The translations under genes and the position numbers were made by a program. DNA of 64,000 nt from Sulfitobacter indolifex (GTDB lineage: Bacteria > Pseudomonadota > Alphaproteobacteria > Rhodobacterales > Rhodobacteraceae), in contig NZ_CP084951.1 of the NCBI RefSeq assembly GCF_022788655.1, positions 1,798,001-1,862,000 on the forward strand, read 5' to 3'. This document shows positions 55,853-63,999 of this stretch, piece after piece (position 1 is the stretch's first letter; each line of letters begins with the position of its first letter). Under the pieces are notes generated by a model. It saw only the letters and a list, made by a program, of their open reading frames with translations, did no database searches and was not told the origin of the DNA.

Positions 55853-56298
55853 CAGAAAATCTCCTCAGGAAATATGAAACGCGCCACAATGCGCCTTTGC
55901 CAAGGCACGCTCAGCGGGCTTTCAACCACCCCATGCCCTGAATAGGCGTGAATGAAACTCGGGGCGTCACCGATGCGCGACTGCAGCCCAAGATGCTTTG
56001 CCACTGCACCTTGGCGCATTCGAAACAGCAGTACATCGCCTTGGGCTGCAAGATCACTGTCCTTCACCGCCATGTGCCGCAGCGCCCCCGCCCAAAGCTG
56101 CTCTTCCCCCTGAGGCTCGGACCAATCCATTGAATAGGGCGGTACCGTCTCGGGCTCAGCGCCAAAGCGTTCACACCACAGTCCTCTTATCAGCCCAAGG
56201 CAGTCGCAGCCCGCCCCCTTCGTCGCCGCCTGATGCACATAGGGCGTGCCGATCCAACTTTGGGCGACCTTGACCAGCGCCTCTCCAGACCCGCTCAT
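55852..56298 (-). CDS. GTA g14, NlpC/P60 cell wall peptidase
   Basis: A 148-residue NlpC/P60 peptidase, placed at the tail tip to open the recipient's peptidoglycan. The catalytic Cys lies in KGAGCDCLGLIRGLW near residue 31, with the His in AVAKHLGLQSRI near 99 and a following polar residue near IHAYSGHGVVES. It overlaps g13 by four bases (ATGA). Confidence 0.92.
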   Translation of the reverse strand: MSGSGEALVKVAQSWIGTPYVHQAATKGAGCDCLGLIRGLWCERFGAEPETVPPYSMDWSEPQGEEQLWAGALRHMAVKDSDLAAQGDVLLFRMRQGAVAKHLGLQSRIGDAPSFIHAYSGHGVVESPLSVPWQRRIVARFIFPEEIF

Positions 56299-57182
56299 CT
56301 AAGCGACCCGCCTGTATTGGCCCCGTCCGAACGCGGCACCGCCATCATCCAGTCCTCACCCGGAAGATCAGGGAAACCTTGAAAGTTCACCAAGTTGTTA
56401 AACTTCAGCCGACAAGTCTCCATCCGCTTGTCGCAACCGGCTGTAAGCCGTACCCGCGTGCCCTCAGGCAGCGCCCCTCGGATTGGCTCCCACAGTTCGA
56501 TAACACGCTGCGCATCCTCGAAATAATCCAGCTTAATCATGCCCCAAAGACCCGCCGCGGGGCCGTCGATGACATCAAATCGCCCCCGTACGAACCAGTT
56601 TTCTTCGAAGCCCGAGAACCCCGCCCAGCGAAAAGATTGCGCATCTTGGACAGTCTCCACAGCGCGTTCCTCGGCATAGCCCGGTTCAGAGAGGTCGAAA
56701 CGGCAGTTGCCGTCGCCTAGCACCGCCGAACAGGGCTTTTGATAGACCCGCCCCTGCGGTCGATTGAGCGGCTCGGTCAGCCCGCGCAACTCGGCCCGAA
56801 AACTACCGCCTGCGCGGTGCAATTCCCCAATTGATCCCCCAAACTGCAACATCCGTTGTGATGGCTCAGCCCAATTGACCAACCAAGCCTGAACGTCGGC
56901 CCCATCGAACCGCCCCTGTTCGATCTCATCTTCACGGATTCCATCATCGCAAAGCGCGCCAAGCGCTTCGGTATTGTCGACCGACAGCCCACTTGTCTGC
57001 GCCAATGCGCGGGCGCTAAGCCCGGTGTCTGCGCGGAAGGTAACGCCGCCAAAGCGCAACGGCATATCATGATCGGTAAAAGCAAACACCGCCCCATCGC
57101 GTCGCGTCACCTGCCAGCAATGACAAAGCGTCGTGACACCCGCAGCAATATGCGCGGCAAATCCGGCCTCTAGCCCCGGCAT
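56295..57182 (-). CDS. GTA g13, tail hub protein (DUF2163/BR0599 type)
   Basis: A 295-residue protein of the phage BR0599/DUF2163 family that forms the hub of the baseplate. Four Cys lie in two pairs near the C-terminal half (KPCSAVLGDGNCRF and GCDKRMETCRLKF), consistent with an iron-sulfur or metal centre; as I recall the R. capsulatus particle structure shows an iron-sulfur cluster in this protein. GFPDLPGEDWMM is at the end. Its start overlaps the g12 stop by one base. Confidence 0.9.
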   Translation of the reverse strand: MPGLEAGFAAHIAAGVTTLCHCWQVTRRDGAVFAFTDHDMPLRFGGVTFRADTGLSARALAQTSGLSVDNTEALGALCDDGIREDEIEQGRFDGADVQAWLVNWAEPSQRMLQFGGSIGELHRAGGSFRAELRGLTEPLNRPQGRVYQKPCSAVLGDGNCRFDLSEPGYAEERAVETVQDAQSFRWAGFSGFEENWFVRGRFDVIDGPAAGLWGMIKLDYFEDAQRVIELWEPIRGALPEGTRVRLTAGCDKRMETCRLKFNNLVNFQGFPDLPGEDWMMAVPRSDGANTGGSLR

Positions 57183-57814
57183 CAGACCCGCACCTCGATC
57201 ACGGGCACATTCGGCACCTGCCCGGCATGAAAACTTTCGACAGACGTCAGGATGCGATCCGTATCGAACCGCACCGGCACATCGAACTCGAACCCCGCAA
57301 AGATTTCCATTTGCGGGTCTGGCGGATGGGCGAAGGTGACAATGCCCGTGGTGGCATCGACCTCGTATTCGACGCCGTGTTGCAGCTCATCTTGGGCCAC
57401 CCCTACACGCACCGTGCCGGCAACCGGTTTGGTGATTGGACGACGGTAGCTATGCGCACCTGAACGGTATGTTTTTGAAATCTGAAAGCTGGCGGAAACC
57501 CCGTCGCCGTAGCCAAGGCTCTGATCATCATATGCCACTGGTAAAGCCGCCGCGCCAGATTTGAAGTCGCCCCAATCTTTCCAACGAAAGCCAAACATCT
57601 GACCCATACGCGCTTCGAAAAACGCAATCAGCGCCTGAATGTCTTCAATCGACCGCATACCAAGGCCCGCATCATAGACGCGACGTGAGTGCGCCCAAGG
57701 CGTGTTGCGCTCCTCATAGCCATTGGCCAACGTGACCACATCAGTGTGTCGCTGCGGCCCACCGACCGAGCCGAAGCTCAGCGAGGGCGGAAATCTGACA
57801 TCGTGAAATTGCAT
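57182..57814 (-). CDS. GTA g12, distal tail protein (DUF2460)
   Basis: A 210-residue DUF2460-type protein with FHDVRFPPSLSFGSVGGPQRHTDVVTL at the start, GYEERNTPWAHSRRVYDAG, and FGFRWKDWGDFKSG, the family hallmarks. In GTA particles it forms the ring at the end of the tail tube. AAGGAGGAG lies directly upstream of ATG 57814, stronger than for other genes in the cluster and after the rare 26-base gap following g11. Confidence 0.9.
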   Translation of the reverse strand: MQFHDVRFPPSLSFGSVGGPQRHTDVVTLANGYEERNTPWAHSRRVYDAGLGMRSIEDIQALIAFFEARMGQMFGFRWKDWGDFKSGAAALPVAYDDQSLGYGDGVSASFQISKTYRSGAHSYRRPITKPVAGTVRVGVAQDELQHGVEYEVDATTGIVTFAHPPDPQMEIFAGFEFDVPVRFDTDRILTSVESFHAGQVPNVPVIEVRV

Positions 57815-57840
57815 GGTCTGCTCCTCCTTCATTGTACGGA

Positions 57841-58500
57841 TCAGCGGTTGCGGTTGCCCGAGCTAAGCGCCCTGCTCATCTGCGCAGCGATCTGGGTCTG
57901 ACTGCGTTGAAAACCCTGCACATCCGGCGTCGTGATGTTCATTACGATGGTGGTCGCTCCGCCGCCCGCGCCACGCACCCCAAGCTTGCCATCCGACCCA
58001 CGGGCCAGCGGCATGATCGCTTCCGGCCCGGCCTCGCCCATCACGCCCGTGCCGCCCCGCATGGGAAAGGCAGTCGCCGAACTGATCACTCCCCCCTGTG
58101 CAAAGGGCATGACCTTTCCTTGGGAAAACGGCGCACCGTTGGCGAAAGGCAATATTCCCTCGACGATACCCCCGACGCCTTCGCTGATCAGCCCGGCGAA
58201 ATGGTCCGTAACCGGCCTCATCGCGGCGTTATAGGTCGAGCGGACCATAGAGTTCGCCATATCGCTCAGCGTCTCCGACAGCTTTGCGCCGTCAAAGACC
58301 ACACCATCGAATGCGCGCCGCAACCCCCGGCTTAATCCCTTTTCCAGGGTCGCCACACCTTTTCCGGTCTCGGCAAGAGCGTTTCGCATCCGCTGCAATT
58401 CACGGTCAAATCCAGCCACCAGACCGCTCGTTTGCGCCAGCGTCTCATTCAACCCGTCAGCGCGGCCTTCGAGGTTTTCGAAATCATCTAAATCAGGCAT
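57841..58500 (-). CDS. GTA g11, tail tape measure protein
   Basis: A 219-residue protein with N-terminal coiled coil (LNETLAQTSGLVAGFDRELQRMRNALAET) and a Gly/Ala-rich C-terminal half (GAPFSQGKVMPFAQGGVISSATAFPMRGGTGVMGEAGPEAIMPLARG), a common tape measure signature. Its shortness matches the short GTA tail. It overlaps g10.1 by eight bases. Confidence 0.85.
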   Translation of the reverse strand: MPDLDDFENLEGRADGLNETLAQTSGLVAGFDRELQRMRNALAETGKGVATLEKGLSRGLRRAFDGVVFDGAKLSETLSDMANSMVRSTYNAAMRPVTDHFAGLISEGVGGIVEGILPFANGAPFSQGKVMPFAQGGVISSATAFPMRGGTGVMGEAGPEAIMPLARGSDGKLGVRGAGGGATTIVMNITTPDVQGFQRSQTQIAAQMSRALSSGNRNR

Positions 58501-58705
58501 CGTCAGCCCCTTTCACTTTGTCCGGGTACGCGACCATCAGGGCGGCCAAACCTTCACTCAACAGTGGCGTGGCCTCGGACGGTGGGCCCAGCATCAACTG
58601 CAACTCAGCGGGTGTGAGCGACCAAAATTCTGCAGGGGGCAGGCCCAAACCAGACAGTCCAACCCGCAGCAGAGCGGGCCAATCAAACACCCGCGCGTCG
58701 CTCAC
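58493..58705 (-). CDS. GTA g10.1, small tail protein
   Basis: A 70-residue protein matching the small TIGR02216-type family found before the tape measure gene (DWPALLRVGLSGLGLPPAEFWSLTPAELQLMLG). Its position suggests a tail assembly chaperone role, akin to the small ORFs beside tape measure genes in phages; no frameshift signal was looked for in detail. It overlaps g10 by four bases and g11 by eight. Confidence 0.85.
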   Translation of the reverse strand: MSDARVFDWPALLRVGLSGLGLPPAEFWSLTPAELQLMLGPPSEATPLLSEGLAALMVAYPDKVKGADDA

Positions 58706-59022
58706 GTCTGCACCGTGAATGCCCGCGCGAGCAGTTCCGCTGCCGCCCGCGCCGCTGCCATCGGCCCCCCCTCGATCTGCGCATGCTCAAGTGTGGGCAC
58801 ATCCATCTCCACCCCGCCGCCGCGCAGCCCAGCGAGCAGCAAGACCAGCACGTCCCGGCTGGAAAAGCGATTGCCTTCAAAACGTTCGACCAAGGCTACA
58901 AGACTGTCAGCCCCCAATGCCGCTTCAAGCTCGGCTAATGCACCAAGGGTCAACCGGGCCTCGTGGCGTTGCCCGTCAATTACAAGGCTCACCTCACCAC
59001 GCCATGGGTTGGCCATCCTCAC
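58702..59022 (-). CDS. GTA g10, tail assembly protein
   Basis: A 106-residue protein of the GTA g10 (DUF3356-type) family. N terminus MANPWRGEVSLVIDGQRHEARLTLGALAELEAALG matches the family pattern, followed by LVALVERFEGNRFSSRDVLVLLLAGLRGGG. Role is in tail assembly; it is not a well studied protein. It overlaps g9 by four bases (ATGA). Confidence 0.88.
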   Translation of the reverse strand: MRMANPWRGEVSLVIDGQRHEARLTLGALAELEAALGADSLVALVERFEGNRFSSRDVLVLLLAGLRGGGVEMDVPTLEHAQIEGGPMAAARAAAELLARAFTVQT

Positions 59023-59441
59023 ACCGCCACATCGGGGGTGAAGATTAATTCCCCGGCAGATTGAAGGCTCAACTCGAACGTCGCTTCCCCGTTCAGCGAC
59101 CCTGCGTATTCCAAGGCCGACACCTGGAACGGCCCCTGCACGACACCAAAATCCGGGATAATTACCTGAAAATCGGGTGTCAGCCCGTCAAAGAACAACT
59201 GCCGCGCCCGCTCATCCGTGCCCGCATCGCGAAACACCCCCGACCCGCTGATCGCAGCAGAGCGCACGCCCGCGCCCACCAGCAATTCCCGCCAGCCACC
59301 GCTTGAGTCGAGCGAGGTCACATCCACCGTCTCGGCGTTGAAACTCACCCGTCTGGCGCGTAGCCCCGCAATCGTCTCGAACTGACCGTCGCTGGTCATG
59401 TCCACTTTGACCAAAAGGTCTTTGCCTGCTTGAACTGCCAT
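59019..59441 (-). CDS. GTA g9, major tail tube protein
   Basis: A 140-residue phage major tail protein (TP901-1-like) that stacks to form the tail tube. Motifs are AVQAGKDLLVKVDMTSDGQFETIAGLRARRVSFNAETVDVTS and PDFGVVQGPFQVSALEYAGSLNGEATFELSLQSAG. The start at 59441 is chosen by GAGGAG; an in-frame longer start lies within g8 and is not supported. It begins 37 bases after g8, one of the few true gaps in the cluster. Confidence 0.92.
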   Translation of the reverse strand: MAVQAGKDLLVKVDMTSDGQFETIAGLRARRVSFNAETVDVTSLDSSGGWRELLVGAGVRSAAISGSGVFRDAGTDERARQLFFDGLTPDFQVIIPDFGVVQGPFQVSALEYAGSLNGEATFELSLQSAGELIFTPDVAV

Positions 59442-59478
59442 CTCTATCTCCTCGCAACTAACTTGAATCTGTGAAGTT

Positions 59479-59889
59479 TTATGCCTCGGCCAATCGGGCC
59501 CGAAACTGCAGATCAATTTGTCGCCCTGCAGCGCCATCGATCCGTCGCGCGTTGGCTTTTAGGAAAGCCATATCAACCACGTGCCCCCGGCTGAGCGCAG
59601 GCGTCATCCCATGCAGCAGGTCGCAGATCATCGAAGCGACGCTCTTGGCCGTCACGAACCCCGGCGCGCGCGTGACCACCGACACGACAAACCGAAGCTC
59701 CGCTCCCGCGCCAGTCGCGTCTGAAGCGTCCTTCGCCGTCTCTGTGCCAAGCAGCACGTAAGTCTCCGGCAGGCTCCCCTCGGGCACCGCGTCAAAGACG
59801 GCATCGCCGATCAATCCTGTCAGCCCCGGATCATTGTGCAAACGCTCGTATATCGCTGTCTGAAATGCCCCTGAAAGCGCGTAACTCAT
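59479..59889 (-). CDS. GTA g8, tail terminator protein (DUF3168)
   Basis: A 136-residue DUF3168 protein that caps the tail tube at the head joint. It has YALSGAFQTAIYERLHNDPGLTGLIGDAVFDAVPEGSLPETYVLLG and LSRGHVVDMAFLKANARRIDG. It overlaps g7 by four bases. Confidence 0.9.
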   Translation of the reverse strand: MSYALSGAFQTAIYERLHNDPGLTGLIGDAVFDAVPEGSLPETYVLLGTETAKDASDATGAGAELRFVVSVVTRAPGFVTAKSVASMICDLLHGMTPALSRGHVVDMAFLKANARRIDGAAGRQIDLQFRARLAEA

Positions 59890-60224
59890 ACCGCCACCTC
59901 CTCATCGGCAAAGCAGATCAAATACCGCCCGTCCGCATCGCTTTCGGTCACGGCGCGGATCACGAACACCCGAGTACCCTCGCGAAACCGCTGTTCAGGA
60001 CCGGGCCGCTCTGGGGAGCCTTGCGGGGCCGCGCGGACGGTAATTTTGCATCCCATGCGACTAACGGCCACGCCACCTTGGACGGCCTCACGACCGGTAC
60101 GCGCCCTGACCTGCGCCCAAAGTGTTCCCAGTGGCTGCCACTGTTCGGTATAGCCACCCGCCCCATCGTTCACACGCTGCGGCGCTTCTAAGACCAATGG
60201 GCGGTTCAGATGCGGACGGCTCAT
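59886..60224 (-). CDS. GTA g7, head closure (stopper) protein
   Basis: A 112-residue head-tail joining protein of the phage HTJ type: LVLEAPQRVNDGAGGYTEQWQPLGTLWAQV and EQRFREGTRVFVIRAVTESDADGRYLICFADEE. It overlaps both neighbours by four bases. Confidence 0.9.
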   Translation of the reverse strand: MSRPHLNRPLVLEAPQRVNDGAGGYTEQWQPLGTLWAQVRARTGREAVQGGVAVSRMGCKITVRAAPQGSPERPGPEQRFREGTRVFVIRAVTESDADGRYLICFADEEVAV

Positions 60225-60820
60225 GCCGCACCGCCAAAGCCGACCCGAACCCGACGATACCGCTCTATCAAGCTGCTCACGCCAAAAGGCATACAGCCTT
60301 CGCCGAGCGCGGTGTCATCGCGGTATTCATAATAATGGGCCGCCAGCAACATCACCGCTTGGGCCAGATCATCTGGTAGGCTGTCCCAATCCGCGCCCAT
60401 CCCCGCGTCAAAGTTTATTAACGCCGCCCCCGCACTCGGGATGCGCGGAAGCGCTGCTGTACCACTGCGCAACTTCGGCGCTTGGGCGTCGCGTTCCAGC
60501 CAATACCGTTCGGGATCGACCAGCGTTTCCGTCCCATCCCGCGCCACCAGTGCCACCCGTGCGATCTCTTGCACGGGTGCCACGGGCAAAACCTGCGCCG
60601 CTGCATCGCGCCAAAAAGTCAACGAAAACGCGAACCGCCGCGTGATCAGAACCTTACCCGTGCGCGCCTCTACCGCCGCCATTGCAGCGCGCAGAAAACT
60701 GCGCAGCACCGGGTCTTGAAGACCATCCTGCCCAAACCCGCTCCCAAGGCGCAGATGCGTTCTGAAAGCCGCCACCGGCAATACCGCATCCGGAACATTT
60801 GTTTCTTCGATCAACATCAT
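60221..60820 (-). CDS. GTA g6, head-tail adaptor protein
   Basis: A 199-residue connector of the phage gp6-like type: FRTHLRLGSGFGQDGLQDPVLRSFLRAAMAAVEARTGKVLITR at the N terminus and a helical end (LPDDLAQAVMLLAAHYYEYRDDTALG). It begins after the 166-base capsid gap, with GGAG before the ATG pair at 60815-60820. In GTA it sits between portal and stopper. Confidence 0.88.
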   Translation of the reverse strand: MMLIEETNVPDAVLPVAAFRTHLRLGSGFGQDGLQDPVLRSFLRAAMAAVEARTGKVLITRRFAFSLTFWRDAAAQVLPVAPVQEIARVALVARDGTETLVDPERYWLERDAQAPKLRSGTAALPRIPSAGAALINFDAGMGADWDSLPDDLAQAVMLLAAHYYEYRDDTALGEGCMPFGVSSLIERYRRVRVGFGGAA

Positions 60821-60947
60821 CGAACGTCTCCAAAATTTGGCCCCTCGCCCCTCGGGGCCACTCGCTCAGTCCCGGACGCGCACCGGTTGCATTGCTCGGT
60901 TGGAGGGGAGCAGCTAGACAACACAACCACGCTGGCGCACGTCCGGA

Positions 60948-60967
60948 CCGGGGCCAAGTTGCCCCGG
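60948..60967 (-). other. GC-rich stem-loop after the GTA capsid gene
   Basis: CCGGGGC and GCCCCGG form a 7-bp perfect stem with a six-base loop (CAAGTT on the plus strand) 20 bases past the capsid stop, in a 166-base gap of an otherwise packed operon. No T-run follows. It could protect the capsid mRNA 3' end or reduce read-through. Confidence 0.6.
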
Positions 60968-60986
60968 CCCCGGCTTCGGCACTGGC

Positions 60987-62165
60987 TTACGCCAGGCCGA
61001 ATTTCATCAGCTTGATCGCTGCAAAATCACTTACATCGCCGCCGACGCGCTTGGTTGCGTAAAACAACACATGCGGTTTGGCACTGAAAGGATCGCGCAG
61101 AATGCGCAGGTCGGGGCGTTCGGCGACCGTGTAGCCCGCCGAGAAATCTCCAAAGGCGATAGACATGGAATCTGCCACCGGATCAGGCATGTCTTCGGCC
61201 ACCAGTACTGGATAGCCCATTAACCGCGCAGGCTCACCCGCCGCTAAGCCGTCTGACCACAGGAACCGCCCATCGGTGTCTTTGAGCTTGCGGACCTTCG
61301 CCGTGGTCTTGGAATTCATCACGAAAACCGCGTTCTTGCGGTAGGCCGCGCCAAGCGCGTACACCAACTCGACAATCGCATCCGCCTCGGGATTGGCGTT
61401 CGTGCCGCTGGCGACATAGCCCAGATTGCCCCAAGCCCATGCCGCGTCATCGACAATCGGATGGTTCAAAAAGCCGGTCGGCTTGTCGATCCCGTCACCG
61501 TTGACAAAGGCCGCCGCCTCAGCCCGGGCGAACTTGTCGGCAATACGCCCCGCAAGCCAACCTTCGATGTCAAAGGCACTGTCATCTAGAAGCCGCTGGC
61601 TCGCCTTGGGCAGCGCGCTCAACTCATGCAGAGGTACGGTAATCCGGTCGATCTGCGGCGTGTCCGTCTCGGCCTGCGCGCCACTTTCGGTCGCCCAACC
61701 GGCCCCCACATCGGCATGATCGACCAGCACGTCATAAGACGTGGCCTCAACCTGCACCACCGACGCAATCGCCCGGATCGACGCCCCGGAATTCAGTACC
61801 GACTGCACCCGCTCCGAAGTCTGCGGATCGACGAGGTAGCCGCCGTCCGAATTCACCGCTGTCGACATCGATTTGCTGTCCAGTTCCAGCCCACGCAGCC
61901 CATCGTCATCCCCGTTGCGCAGATAGGCGTCGAACGCCTTTTTATGCGGCGCATCATGGTCAATCGCGCCCCCCAAAGGGCTGCGGGCAGGCAGGGTCAT
62001 CTTGCGGTCCATCATGGCAATTCGCTCTTCCGATTGTTGAAGTTTACTGTTGATCTCGGCCCGAAAGCCCTTGAAGTCGCTGACAAAACCGCTCACGGCC
62101 TGCCGCACTTCCTCCGCCGGGGACAGGTCTGCGCCCGCCTTTGTGTTCATCTCATTCTTGGTCAT
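60987..62165 (-). CDS. GTA g5, HK97-fold major capsid protein
   Basis: A 392-residue HK97-type capsid protein. The N-terminal delta domain is helical (EEVRQAVSGFVSDFKGFRAEINSKLQQSEERIAMMDRK), to be removed by the g4 protease, then the mature fold (SMSTAVNSDGGYLVDPQTSERVQSVLNSGASIRAIA; ALPKASQRLLDDSAFDIEGWLAGRIADKFARAEAAAFVNGDG; GFLNHP). ATG 62165 follows GAGGAA; no start upstream is better. It is the most expressed protein of such particles, in line with the stem-loop that follows. Confidence 0.95.
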   Translation of the reverse strand: MTKNEMNTKAGADLSPAEEVRQAVSGFVSDFKGFRAEINSKLQQSEERIAMMDRKMTLPARSPLGGAIDHDAPHKKAFDAYLRNGDDDGLRGLELDSKSMSTAVNSDGGYLVDPQTSERVQSVLNSGASIRAIASVVQVEATSYDVLVDHADVGAGWATESGAQAETDTPQIDRITVPLHELSALPKASQRLLDDSAFDIEGWLAGRIADKFARAEAAAFVNGDGIDKPTGFLNHPIVDDAAWAWGNLGYVASGTNANPEADAIVELVYALGAAYRKNAVFVMNSKTTAKVRKLKDTDGRFLWSDGLAAGEPARLMGYPVLVAEDMPDPVADSMSIAFGDFSAGYTVAERPDLRILRDPFSAKPHVLFYATKRVGGDVSDFAAIKLMKFGLA

Positions 62166-62208
62166 CACAGTTTCCTCTGATCTTGCTGTGCCAAAATCGG
62201 CCCGCGGC

Positions 62209-62820
62209 TTAGCCACGCGCCATCTCGCTCCGCGCCGCGTCAAATGCCGCTGCCATCTCCCGCAGGACATCGCCCACCGCTTTGAAATCGCCCTTGGACC
62301 CGACCCGCGCCGAAGGCAGCATCGGGAAGGTCACCAGCGACACCTCCCAAAGCTCCAACTCAGACAAAAGCCGCTGTCCTTTGGTGTTTTTGCCCGCCTT
62401 TACCGTACGGTAGCCGATGCTGAGCCCATCGATCGCCCCCGCCTCAATCAGCGCCGCCGCCTCCCGCCCCTTGGCGACACTGCTCAAGATGCGCCCCTTA
62501 ACCCAAAGCCCCCGGCCATCCTCATGCACCTCATCCCAAACCCCGATGGGCTGGGCCGGGTCATGCTGCCAGAGCATTTTGACGCTACGCCCGGCCTTCG
62601 CGACCTCAGCAAGGCTTGCGGCATAGGCCCCCGCCTCCACCACGTCGCCGCCCTGATCGACCGCGCCAAACAGGCTCGCATAACCGCTGATTTCCAGCCC
62701 GCCCTCTACCTCAGTCACTGCGCCAAACCGGGCAAACTTATGCTCCAGCCCCGCCGCCCCGGAAGACAGAGCTTCCCCGTTCCCCGGCCAAGCACCGGGG
62801 TCAATCATCTGATAACCCAT
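62209..62820 (-). CDS. GTA g4, prohead protease
   Basis: A 203-residue HK97-type prohead protease (peptidase family U35/S78) that matures the capsid. It has LEISGYASLFGAVDQGGDVVEAGAYAASL, the catalytic His in VKMLWQHDPAQPIGVW, and the catalytic Ser in GAIDGLSIGYRTV, with ELWEVSLVTFPMLPSARV closing. ATG 62820 has AAGAGG upstream. Confidence 0.93.
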   Translation of the reverse strand: MGYQMIDPGAWPGNGEALSSGAAGLEHKFARFGAVTEVEGGLEISGYASLFGAVDQGGDVVEAGAYAASLAEVAKAGRSVKMLWQHDPAQPIGVWDEVHEDGRGLWVKGRILSSVAKGREAAALIEAGAIDGLSIGYRTVKAGKNTKGQRLLSELELWEVSLVTFPMLPSARVGSKGDFKAVGDVLREMAAAFDAARSEMARG

Positions 62821-62843
62821 TGTATTTCCTCTTGTTCGGCCCG

Positions 62844-63068
62844 CTACGGCGCCACCACCAGAAAAGATTGCACTGCCTGCGCCAGGATCACCGCCACCAC
62901 GCCGTAAACCGTCAGCCACAAGCGCCGCTCCAACCGCTCCATCATCTGCTCAATCCGATCGAGCCGGCTTTGCATGTTCTCACGGTGCACAGCGCTGAGC
63001 GTCTCATGCGCCTGCAAACGCAGTCCCGGCGCACATTCAAACCGCTCAATTTCCCGAAATTCAGCCAT
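62844..63068 (-). CDS. GTA g3.5, small membrane protein
   Basis: A 74-residue protein between portal and protease, at the place of g3.5. It has an amphipathic, coiled-coil N-terminal part (LRLQAHETLSAVHRENMQSRLDRIEQMMERLERR) and one C-terminal hydrophobic helix (LWLTVYGVVAVILAQAVQSFLVV). The start overlaps the portal stop by eight bases (ATG at 63068; another ATG at 63071 is possible). Its role in GTA production is not known to me. Confidence 0.8.
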   Translation of the reverse strand: MAEFREIERFECAPGLRLQAHETLSAVHRENMQSRLDRIEQMMERLERRLWLTVYGVVAVILAQAVQSFLVVAP

Positions 63069-63999
63069 CATCCGCCACCACCGGTAGCCCCAGCAAGCTG
63101 CGCTTTTCCGCATCACTCAAGAATGCCGCCGCTGACACCCGCGCCCATTGCGCGTCCCGCTCCGCCGACAGCGCCGGCACTTGATCGAGGTCCGGCTTCA
63201 ACGTCACCGCCTCACCCAGATACCCGCTCAGCCACTCCGCCAGCGCCGCCGTCACCCGTGTCGCCAGCGGCAGCACCGTCAGGCGATAGAACGCCCGATT
63301 CGCCTCCTGATAATTCGCGTAAGTCGCATCCCCCTGCACCCCGATCAGCATCGGCGGCACCCCAAAGGCGAGCGCAATCTCCCGCGCCGCACTCTCCTTG
63401 GTCTTCTGAAACTCCATATCCGAGGGCGAGAATCCCATAGGCTTCCAGTCCAAACCGCCCTCCAAAAGCATCGGCCGCCCGGCATTGCGCGCCCCCTGAT
63501 GATGACTTTCCATCTCGCTCACCAGGCGGTCATACTGATCCTCACTCAGCTTGCCCTGCCCCTCAGCCCCGCGATACACAATCGCCCCCGAAGGCCGCGC
63601 TGCATTGTCCAAGAGCGCCTTTGACCAGCGGCTCGCCGCGTTATGCACATCCATCGCCATCGCCGCCGCCTGCATGGGGCTGAACCCATAGTGATCGTCC
63701 TGCGGGTGGAAATTGCGGATATGACAGACCGGCGGCACCGCCCCACTTGCATCAAAGCGATGCTTGCGCCCGCCCACCGCATATTCATAAGCCACCGGCC
63801 AGCCATCCGCCCCCGGCACCACACTCATCCGATCCGAGCGCAACACATGCAACTCAACCGGAAGACCACCCTCGCCGCCCACGGCCTCAACATAGCCGTC
63901 CCCACTGAGCAGCATCTGCCCGTAAAGCGCCTCCAGCAATTCAGCCCGGCCCTGACCCGCATTCGGACGGCGCATGAGCTCCATCAGCGGATGCTCATC
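63061..63999 (-). CDS. GTA g3, portal protein (cut by window end)
   Basis: The C-terminal part of an HK97-type portal, the dodecamer at the head vertex through which DNA passes. Visible motifs include ELLEALYGQMLLSGDGYVEAVGG, PVCHIRNFHPQDDHYGFSPMQAAAMAMDVHNAASRW, NAARPSGAIVYRG, EIALAFGVPPMLIGVQGDATYANYQEANRAFYRLTVLPL and LKPDLDQVPALSAERDAQWARVSAA. The frame stays open to the window edge, so roughly the first quarter is missing. It overlaps g3.5 at its 3' end. Confidence 0.93.
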   Translation of the reverse strand, partial: DEHPLMELMRRPNAGQGRAELLEALYGQMLLSGDGYVEAVGGEGGLPVELHVLRSDRMSVVPGADGWPVAYEYAVGGRKHRFDASGAVPPVCHIRNFHPQDDHYGFSPMQAAAMAMDVHNAASRWSKALLDNAARPSGAIVYRGAEGQGKLSEDQYDRLVSEMESHHQGARNAGRPMLLEGGLDWKPMGFSPSDMEFQKTKESAAREIALAFGVPPMLIGVQGDATYANYQEANRAFYRLTVLPLATRVTAALAEWLSGYLGEAVTLKPDLDQVPALSAERDAQWARVSAAAFLSDAEKRSLLGLPVVADDG

